NCBI RefSeq assembly: GCF_000701705.1
Contig: NZ_KL370818.1
Coordinates: 6,546-18,418, forward strand
Source: Bilophila wadsworthia ATCC 49260
GTDB taxonomy: Bacteria > Desulfobacterota > Desulfovibrionia > Desulfovibrionales > Desulfovibrionaceae
Length of the DNA: 11,873 nt
Direction: 5' to 3'
The translations under genes were made by a program, and so were the position numbers. The stretch's first letter is position 1. Every line of letters starts with the position of its first letter. The notes under the pieces are model-generated. The model was not told where the DNA came from. It was given only the letters and a program-made list of their open reading frames with translations, and made no database searches. This document shows positions 8,316-11,873 of the stretch, piece after piece.

Positions 8316-8379
8316 CTTTTATCCTCAACCCTTTGGGATGTCGAAGTATGTCGTCATAAAGTTTTTCTATAGTAGTTTA

Positions 8380-8408
8380 ATGATAACTCTTTTTGAGTAA
8401 ATGCTCAA
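8380..8408 (-). promoter_or_regulatory. Probable promoter of the cas3-cas2 operon
   Basis: On the minus strand, -35 TTGAGC (8408-8403), a 17-base spacer and -10 TATCAT (8385-8380; 5 of 6 consensus bases) would start a transcript near 8373, leaving a leader of about 57 bases before the cas3 ATG. It is the best sigma70 match between the solitary repeat and cas3. The -35 is embedded in a palindrome (8392-8409). Confidence 0.55.
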
Positions 8409-8409
8409 A
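8392..8409. promoter_or_regulatory. Palindromic operator candidate over the cas promoter -35
   Basis: TTTGAG (8392-8397) and CTCAAA (8404-8409) form a perfect 6-bp inverted repeat with a 6-base centre. It covers the -35 hexamer and the start of the spacer of the proposed cas promoter, a position where a dimeric regulator would repress. No candidate regulator can be assigned: the XRE gene in this window has a differently shaped putative operator. Confidence 0.45.
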
Positions 8410-8425
8410 CGGAAAAGAAGACGGT

Positions 8426-8454
8426 GGGAACACCCCCAGATACGCGGGGAAGAC
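8426..8454 (-). CRISPR. Solitary degenerate CRISPR repeat upstream of cas3
   Basis: Read on the minus strand, this unit begins GTCTTCCCC and contains GGGGGTGTT, matching the array repeat at 1-29 in 23 of 29 positions and in the same orientation. The outer 4 bp of the hairpin (CCCC/GGGG) and a G-T wobble remain, but the inner stem is lost (loop CGTATC). The 3' handle reads GTGTTCCC instead of GTGTTTCT. No second copy follows at 32-33 bases on either side. It may be a relic of an array, or the repeat-like part of a crRNA-like regulatory RNA. Confidence 0.75.
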
Positions 8455-8466
8455 CGTGATTTATTG

Positions 8467-8494
8467 ACTATACCACTGCGAAAGCCCATATCCA
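8467..8494 (-). promoter_or_regulatory. Extended -10 promoter reading into the solitary repeat
   Basis: Minus-strand TGG followed by TATAGT (8475-8467) is an extended -10 with 5 of 6 consensus bases. A weak -35, TGGATA (8494-8489), lies 16 bases upstream. Transcription would start around 8461-8459, about five bases before the degenerate repeat, mirroring the array promoter, whose start also falls at the repeat edge. It lies just after the HNH gene stop. Confidence 0.45.
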
Positions 8495-8504
8495 GAGAGC
8501 AATA

Positions 8505-9254
8505 TTATTTGCCTTTATGGAATTCATATATCTTTTTCAGATCTTCAATAGAAAGCGTGGATGTCTTTTGTCGATGAATTATCATATGGCAATTAGCACA
8601 AACAGGCACTAAGTCATCCGGTGAAATGATAGCTTCTTCTCCTTCATATGTAGATAATGGTTTTGTATGATGTATGTGAATAAATCCTTTGCCCAGTTCC
8701 CCATATGTTTGCTCAAAGTCAAAACCGCAGCAGGAGCACGCTGTTCCTTTTAATTTTATGACTTGTTTCCGTAAATTGGGATCTCGTTCATATCTTGTCG
8801 AATAAATTAGCTTGCGACTTCCTTCATAATAGGATTCTTGCTCCTCTAAAATATTATTTTCTGCCTCGGATCGGGAAGAGAAAACAGGCAACAATCCCTG
8901 TTTCCATCCAATTTTTTTGAGTGCTTCTACAACATTTGGTTTCAAGATCAGTTCCCAATCTCCTCCTGATGGTTTTTTAAATTTAACCAATAGAGAAATC
9001 CAAGACATATATTCTTTGCTGGTTTCTTTTTCATTCCAATGGATTTCTTTGCTCAGATGTTTAGCTAATTTTCCATATTGGAGGTTCGCTGCATTGAAAT
9101 TTTGGTATCCGACCTTTTGGGCCAATTGACTCATAGTAGCTATATAGTCGGGAGAATCAAAATGGGCTCTGAGAATTTTCGCACGTGGCCCTTTCATAGC
9201 GCGAGAGTGTAAAAAAACTTCTGCAAACTCTTCTATGCTTGGTTCTGGTGACAT
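8505..9254 (-). CDS. HNH endonuclease, probable defence or prophage cargo gene
   Basis: 249-residue protein with a C-terminal HNH nuclease domain (about 165-240). Zinc-binding pairs are Cys173/Cys176 (CSCC) and Cys219/Cys222 (VCANC); the catalytic part is IHIHH (192-196), Asn221 and His227 in NCHMIIHR. The N-terminal half (about 8-70) looks like a small helical DNA-binding domain (QLAQKVGYQNFNAANLQYGKL) seen with this type of HNH protein, but I cannot name its family. No methyltransferase is nearby, so an McrA-like, modification-dependent role is more likely than classical restriction; this is inference. It is clearly AT-rich: sampled 60-base stretches give 18 and 25 G+C against 39 in a cas7e stretch, suggesting transfer. 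The start ATG at 9254 has AAGGGAG upstream and lies 13 bases after the XRE gene, so the two form an operon. Confidence 0.85.
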   Translation of the reverse strand: MSPEPSIEEFAEVFLHSRAMKGPRAKILRAHFDSPDYIATMSQLAQKVGYQNFNAANLQYGKLAKHLSKEIHWNEKETSKEYMSWISLLVKFKKPSGGDWELILKPNVVEALKKIGWKQGLLPVFSSRSEAENNILEEQESYYEGSRKLIYSTRYERDPNLRKQVIKLKGTACSCCGFDFEQTYGELGKGFIHIHHTKPLSTYEGEEAIISPDDLVPVCANCHMIIHRQKTSTLSIEDLKKIYEFHKGK

Positions 9255-9267
9255 TTATGTTCTCCCT

Positions 9268-9501
9268 TTAGGAAGGTTTCACTTCGTTCTCTTCTTGCCC
9301 TTCCACCTCTTCATACAGCCGTTTCGTCTTTACCCCAAGGGCGTCCGCGATCTTCGCCAGCGTGTTGAGCTGACAACCGCCGATGGTGTCGTCTTGGGTA
9401 GCGCGGTGAACTGTACGCGTGGATAATTCTGTTTGACTAGATAAATCACGTATTGTAATGCCTTTTTTATTCATTAACTCTCTGATATTACTTTTAAACA
9501 T
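9268..9501 (-). CDS. XRE/Cro-CI family transcriptional regulator
   Basis: 77-residue protein made almost entirely of one helix-turn-helix domain (about 5-66): IRELMNKKGITIRDLSSQTELS then TRTVHRATQ, LNTLAKIADALGVKTKRLYE, the usual HTH_3 pattern of phage repressors and restriction controller proteins. The ATG at 9501 follows an AAGGTG ribosome site. It is the first gene of a two-gene operon with the HNH nuclease (13-base gap) and is divergent from the phage-like genes starting at 9671. The intergenic region holds an inverted repeat that is a natural operator candidate for it. It lacks the C-terminal peptidase domain of CI/LexA-type repressors, so induction, if any, would need another route, perhaps a separate antirepressor. 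Confidence 0.88.
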   Translation of the reverse strand: MFKSNIRELMNKKGITIRDLSSQTELSTRTVHRATQDDTIGGCQLNTLAKIADALGVKTKRLYEEVEGQEENEVKPS

Positions 9502-9519
9502 TGTACACCTTAAAATACT

Positions 9520-9576
9520 TTTGTTGTAATTAAGTAATTTTTGTTGACAGAGTATGAGGTAATTAGTTACAACAAA
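9520..9576. promoter_or_regulatory. Operator region between divergent XRE and phage-like genes
   Basis: TTTGTTGTAA (9520-9529) and TTACAACAAA (9567-9576) are a perfect 10-bp inverted repeat 37 bases apart, with partial pairing continuing inwards. A third TTGTTG half-site begins at 9541. The right arm overlaps the -10 of the rightward promoter. Placement between a small XRE repressor and divergent genes suggests paired operators of a lysogeny-type switch; the binding protein is inferred. Confidence 0.5.
9544..9573 (+). promoter_or_regulatory. Rightward promoter of the phage-like cassette
   Basis: A consensus -35 TTGACA (9544-9549), an 18-base spacer and -10 TACAAC (9568-9573, 4 of 6) would start transcription near 9580, upstream of the hairpin and of the 9671 gene. 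The -10 lies in the right arm of the inverted repeat, so repressor binding would block it. No convincing promoter for the leftward XRE-HNH operon was identified. Confidence 0.5.
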
Positions 9577-9603
9577 GCCATCGGAAAGGCAATAACAAAA
9601 ACA

Positions 9604-9636
9604 GCCCTCGGCGGTGTCGTTACCACCGCCGAGGGC
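9604..9636 (-). terminator. Perfect 13-bp GC-rich hairpin in the divergent intergenic region
   Basis: GCCCTCGGCGGTG (9604-9616) pairs perfectly with 9624-9636 around a 7-base loop. On the minus strand it is followed by TGTTTTTGTTATTG, so it has the form of an intrinsic terminator for leftward transcripts, insulating the XRE-HNH operon. On the plus strand there is no T-run. There it would be a structured 5' leader about 25 bases after the predicted rightward start site. Confidence 0.55.
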
Positions 9637-9670
9637 CTAACCAGAAACTCACTCAAACAGGGAATGAATC

Positions 9671-10009
9671 ATGGCTACAGCCACAATCACCGATCTTCAG
9701 TCTCTCGTCAATCGTCTCACTGCCGACAACAACCGCCTTCGCAACCTTGTGAAGCTCTACGAGGCTACGTTCGCCGCCATGAAGCCCGGCAAGTACTACG
9801 TCTGCTCGGATGACGGAGAAGTCTCTAGCTCTTACTGGAAGAGCGGAGCCGCCGAACAGTTCGCTTCGGAACTCGCCGCTGACGGGACGGGCGCGACGGT
9901 CGTTCTCGTGACCCGCCGCTATGAGGCCGAACCCGCCCCGCGCGAAGACTTCGGCGTTCTGCCGGGCGTCGACTACCCCGCCACCCTTACCCCCGCCGTG
10001 GGCATGTAG
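9671..10009 (+). CDS. Hypothetical protein, first gene of the phage-like cassette
   Basis: 112-residue protein I do not recognise. Residues 6-40 (ITDLQSLVNRLTADNNRLRN...) have the heptad-like leucine spacing of a short coiled coil; the middle (about 40-85) is a mixed alpha/beta stretch, and the C-terminus is proline-rich. It has no signal peptide or membrane segment. The ATG at 9671 has AGGGA eight bases upstream. Its stop overlaps the AGGAGG ribosome site of the next gene, ten bases before that start, so the two are co-translated. GC content and codon use match the neighbouring phage genes. A role in early phage regulation is possible only by position. Confidence 0.75.
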   Translation: MATATITDLQSLVNRLTADNNRLRNLVKLYEATFAAMKPGKYYVCSDDGEVSSSYWKSGAAEQFASELAADGTGATVVLVTRRYEAEPAPREDFGVLPGVDYPATLTPAVGM

Positions 10010-10019
10010 GAGGTGCGCC

Positions 10020-10883
10020 ATGTCACAGTGCGAACTCATGCCCATGCCCGCGCCTTCGGTTATGCTGCACAATGGACGCCCCGCCACCACCTCTTTGGAA
10101 GTGGCGAAGATCTTCGGTAAGCGTCACGACAATGTGGTACGCGATATTCGCAGTATCATAGATAATTGCCCGAAAAGATTTACTGCCCTCAATTTTGAGG
10201 CGAGTAACTACTTGGATAAGACCGGGCGTTCTCTACCCATGTTCATCATCTTCAAGGACGGCTTCACTCTTTTGGTGATGGGCTATACAGGCCCCGAGGC
10301 CATGCGCTTCAAGCTGGCCTACATCGAAGCCTTCAACGCGCTGGAAACCGAGTTGCAGCGCCAGCGGGAAGGAGCCTTGCCGCCCGCCGACGCCCTCGCC
10401 CCGTCGCAACAGGCGCAGCTCAAGGCACTGGTCGACGCCAAGGTCGGCATGTTGCCGAAGGAGCACCAGCGCAAGGGCTACGGCGAAGTGTGGAGCCGCT
10501 TCGCCCGCCACTTCGAGATCGCCAAGTACACGCAACTGCCGCCGGAGAGGATGGCCGAGGCTGTGGAGTATTTGATCGGGCTGGAACTTAAGGTTGCGGA
10601 GCCCGCCCTGCCCGATATGAGGAGTTTGCCGCGCTTCGCAAGTTATGACCGATACGCGGCGAGCATTGAAGCGGCCTATACCATTCTTTCGAGGCTGAAT
10701 ATGCACGATGTGCAGTTCTCACAGGCGCGTCTTGGTACGCACCCTCTGCGCGGCGCGGACTGCTCACGGTTTTATAACGCCGTGATGCGTGAAGTGCAGA
10801 TTTCTGCCGCAATGGTGGATGCGGCGCGCAACGCGCTCAACAACGCCCTTGAACTTCGCCAAATCGCGGAAACGGTGTGGTAG
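10020..10883 (+). CDS. Rha family phage regulatory protein
   Basis: 287-residue protein. The N-terminal domain (about 12-110) is the phage Rha type: TTSLEVAKIFGKRHDNVVRDIRSI, then FEASNYLDKTGRSLPMF and FKDGFTLLVMGYTGPEAMRFKLAYIEAFNALE. The family occurs in temperate phages such as phi-80 and P22, where it interferes with host or phage regulation. A second part (about 130-190), LKALVDAKVG...GYGEVWSRFARHF ... LPPERMAEAVEYLIGLEL, resembles the ORF6C C-terminal domain of antirepressor-type proteins. The frame is open to 9921, but ATG 10020 has AGGAGG six bases upstream and begins just after the 9671 gene. The C-terminal 80 residues are not recognised. As a likely antirepressor it would fit opposite the divergent XRE repressor. 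Confidence 0.9.
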   Translation: MSQCELMPMPAPSVMLHNGRPATTSLEVAKIFGKRHDNVVRDIRSIIDNCPKRFTALNFEASNYLDKTGRSLPMFIIFKDGFTLLVMGYTGPEAMRFKLAYIEAFNALETELQRQREGALPPADALAPSQQAQLKALVDAKVGMLPKEHQRKGYGEVWSRFARHFEIAKYTQLPPERMAEAVEYLIGLELKVAEPALPDMRSLPRFASYDRYAASIEAAYTILSRLNMHDVQFSQARLGTHPLRGADCSRFYNAVMREVQISAAMVDAARNALNNALELRQIAETVW

Positions 10884-10885
10884 CC

Positions 10886-10972
10886 ATGACCCCGCTCACC
10901 CGTCTCGAAATCTGGATGTGCGGCTATGTGCTCGGCATCGTGACGATGCTCATCAGGGAAATGGGAATGTAG
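10886..10972 (+). CDS. Possible 28-residue small protein
   Basis: A short open frame, MTPLTRLEIWMCGYVLGIVTMLIREMGM, begins two bases after the Rha stop and ends just before a terminator-like hairpin. A hydrophobic run (about 9-23) could be a small membrane helix. There is no clear Shine-Dalgarno site, so translation would depend on coupling to Rha. Tiny ORFs of this kind are common in phage cassettes, but there is no independent proof that it is a gene. Confidence 0.4.
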   Translation: MTPLTRLEIWMCGYVLGIVTMLIREMGM

Positions 10973-10979
10973 ACGGATG

Positions 10980-10997
10980 GCCCCCGGAAACGGGGGC
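10980..10997 (+). terminator. Intrinsic terminator or attenuator with GAAA tetraloop
   Basis: GCCCCCG (10980-10986), loop GAAA and CGGGGGC (10991-10997) form a perfect 7-bp stem with a GNRA loop, followed by TTTTA. It lies after the 28-codon ORF and before the lysine-rich gene at 11018. The T-run is short, so termination may be partial. Confidence 0.65.
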
Positions 10998-11017
10998 TTT
11001 TACATAAGGGGCACGGA

Positions 11018-11215
11018 ATGTTGGAACAGGAAAAGCCACGCCGGACGATTGCGGAGCGCATCAGGAAGAAGGAACCGAAGCCGAAGAAGGCGAAGACGCC
11101 GAAGAAACGGGAAAGCTACCGGGTGGAGACCGAACCGGGGGAATCGCGGATCATGCAGTGCCCGCGCCCCATGCTGGTGACGGCCCCGGCATGGCTGGCG
11201 GAATGGTTCAGGTAA
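11018..11215 (+). CDS. Hypothetical lysine-rich small protein
   Basis: 65-residue protein without a recognisable family. The first half is very basic (EKPRRTIAERIRKKEPKPKK then AKTPKKRE, residues 5-32), suggesting a nucleic-acid-binding or disordered region. The second half is neutral, ending in APAWLAEWFR. The ATG at 11018 has an AGGGG/CGGA-type site at 6-8 bases. It lies between two terminator-like hairpins, so it may be separately controlled or expressed by readthrough. It belongs to the phage-like cassette by strand, spacing and GC content. Confidence 0.6.
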   Translation: MLEQEKPRRTIAERIRKKEPKPKKAKTPKKRESYRVETEPGESRIMQCPRPMLVTAPAWLAEWFR

Positions 11216-11223
11216 CAGACAAG

Positions 11224-11243
11224 GCCGGGGTGGATCCCCCGGC
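11224..11243 (+). terminator. Terminator-like hairpin after the lysine-rich gene
   Basis: GCCGGGG (11224-11230) pairs with CCCCGGC (11237-11243) around a 6-base loop, and the stem can be extended by a G-T and an A-T pair. TTCTC follows, which is a weak T-run. It falls nine bases after the stop of the gene ending at 11215 and before the ASCH gene. Confidence 0.5.
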
Positions 11244-11261
11244 TTCTCATCGGAGTGAGTT

Positions 11262-11661
11262 ATGGAAATGAAAGCCTTGTCAGTGCGCCGGCCGTTCGCG
11301 TCGCAGATCGTCATCGGGGAAAAGACCATCGAATGGAGGTCAAAACCGTTCAACTGGCGCGGCCCTCTGGTCATCTGTGCCTCGAAAAGCGCGATCATCG
11401 AACTGGACAACGGGAAACGTCTGCCCGTAGGCGTGGCCCTCGGCATTGTGGATGTAGTGGGATGCCGCCCCATGACGCGGAAAGACCTCGTTGCGGCGTG
11501 CTGCGAGGATTACGAGGACGAGAGGTTTCGCATGGGAGCTTGTAAGCCCGCGTGAGGTCGTGCCGGTGCCCGTCAAAGGCATCGTTGCCCCGTGGCCTTG
11601 GAGAGGCCCGGAACTGACGTTGTGCCCAGGATGGCATGACAGGAACGTCTTGGACGATTGA
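11262..11661 (+). pseudogene. ASCH domain protein, interrupted by a one-base frameshift
   Basis: The first 88 codons read MEMKALSVRRPFASQIVIGE, then KTIEWRSKPFNWRGPLVICASKS, the N-terminal half of an ASCH domain (a beta-barrel RNA-binding fold related to PUA, common in phages). The frame then runs off at TTT (11526-11528) into an unrelated tail that stops at 11555. With one T fewer, it continues as FAWELVSPREVVPVPVKG and PWPWRGPELTLCPGWHDRN to a TGA at 11659-11661, restoring a 132-residue protein of normal shape. The ATG at 11262 has GGAG six bases upstream. Either it is a recent pseudogene, a base-call error in a short T-run, or (less likely) a site of frameshifting. Confidence 0.8.
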
Positions 11662-11663
11662 AG

Positions 11664-11693
11664 AAAAACCCCGACCGGAAGGAAGGGGGCTTT
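11664..11693 (+). terminator. Terminator-like hairpin after the ASCH gene
   Basis: CCCC (11669-11672) pairs with GGGG (11685-11688), then a symmetric GA/AA internal loop, CC/GG and a GGAA loop. A-run before and CTTT after can extend the stem imperfectly. It begins eight bases after the restored ASCH stop, which supports that stop as the true gene end. Confidence 0.5.
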
Positions 11694-11744
11694 GCACATG
11701 AGTCAGGCGGTGAAGGGACGGAGGGTTTTTAGGCTCGTCTTCCC

Positions 11745-11780
11745 TTGACGGGGCTCTTATTTGTACATATTTTTGTACAA
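11745..11780 (+). promoter_or_regulatory. Promoter and TGTACA operator of the antitoxin gene
   Basis: -35 TTGACG (11745-11750), a 17-base spacer and -10 TATTTT (11768-11773) lie upstream of the last gene. TTGTACA (11761-11767) and TGTACAA (11774-11780) flank the -10 as a perfect inverted repeat, and each contains the self-palindrome TGTACA. TGTACA is the core element bound by YefM at the E. coli yefM-yoeB operator, so autorepression is likely. Confidence 0.75.
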
Positions 11781-11792
11781 AAAGGAGATACC

Positions 11793-11873
11793 ATGTCTCA
11801 GGCCATTACCTATTCGGAAGCTCGGCAGAATCTGGCCGAAACGATGAACCGTGTCTGCGATCATCATGAACCT
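11793..11873 (+). CDS. YefM/Phd family type II antitoxin (partial, cut by window end)
   Basis: The 27 visible residues, MSQAITYSEARQNLAETMNR then VCDHHEP, are a near-perfect family N-terminus (xxxYSEARxNLAxxMDxVxxxHEP), the DNA-binding end of Phd/YefM antitoxins. The protein would normally be about 80-90 residues, so the rest lies beyond the window, where a YoeB- or RelE-like toxin is expected. The ATG has AGGAG five bases upstream. The operator with two TGTACA elements fits the autoregulation known for YefM-YoeB. I cannot tell which toxin partners it. Confidence 0.9.
   Translation, partial: MSQAITYSEARQNLAETMNRVCDHHEP

Noticed and set aside
8365..8393. Possible second repeat 32 bases after the solitary CRISPR repeat
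   Set aside because: The sequence there has no CCCC/GGGG stem and no resemblance to the repeat, so this is not a mini-array.
9505..9545. Leftward promoter for the XRE-HNH operon using TATTTT at 9517-9512
   Set aside because: No acceptable -35 lies at a proper distance, and the start would fall in the ribosome site.
9541..9813. Plus-strand frame with a TTG start running into the 9671 gene in another frame
   Set aside because: It starts inside the promoter, crosses the GC hairpin and has no ribosome site; the 9671 frame is the better gene.
10233..10706. Minus-strand open frame opposite the Rha gene
   Set aside because: It lies fully inside a recognisable Rha/ORF6C coding sequence, with no start signal or family match.

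Overview
The window is dominated by a complete, apparently intact type I-E CRISPR-Cas locus on the minus strand. In transcription order it runs cas3 (8315-5757), cas8e/cse1 (5743-4256), cse2/cas11 (4244-3699), cas6e (3702-3094), cas7e (3072-1996), cas5e (1999-1301), cas1 (1248-337), cas2 (359-63), and then the first repeat of the CRISPR array (29-1), where the window ends. Genes overlap by a few bases or are separated by fewer than about 55, so this is one operon. Cas8e, Cse2, Cas7e, Cas5e and Cas6e form Cascade, Cas3 degrades the target, and Cas1-Cas2 insert spacers. A strong hairpin sits in the one real gap, between the interference genes and cas1-cas2.

The 189-base gap upstream of cas3 (8316-8504) holds a credible sigma70 promoter for the operon with a palindrome over its -35. 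It also holds a solitary, degenerate copy of the CRISPR repeat (8426-8454, 23 of 29 bases identical), in the same orientation as the array. This copy has an extended -10 promoter that would start transcription a few bases before it. No second repeat follows. It is either a relic of an array or a crRNA-like regulatory RNA of the kind described for Cas autorepression (CreA/CreR). This is the most interesting item in the window.

Next come a markedly AT-rich HNH endonuclease gene (9254-8505) and, just upstream of it in the same operon, a small XRE/Cro-CI regulator (9501-9268). Divergent from the regulator, and separated from it by a perfect 10-bp inverted repeat and a rightward promoter, is a phage-like cassette on the plus strand: an unknown protein (9671-10009), a Rha-family phage regulatory protein with a likely ORF6C-type C-terminus (10020-10883), a 28-codon ORF, a lysine-rich small protein (11018-11215) and an ASCH-domain gene broken by a one-base frameshift (11262-11661). 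Hairpins sit between the small genes. The right edge carries the start of a YefM/Phd-type antitoxin gene behind a promoter with a TGTACA palindrome. The right third therefore looks like prophage or prophage remnant DNA. The HNH nuclease would be cargo co-expressed with the repressor, next to the resident CRISPR-Cas locus. No integrase, attachment site or virion gene is visible.

The host is a GC-rich Gram-negative-type bacterium with good Shine-Dalgarno sites. The gene content, codon usage and repeat type would suit a Desulfovibrionaceae-like proteobacterium, but that is a low-confidence impression and nothing here proves taxonomy. No rRNA or tRNA was seen.
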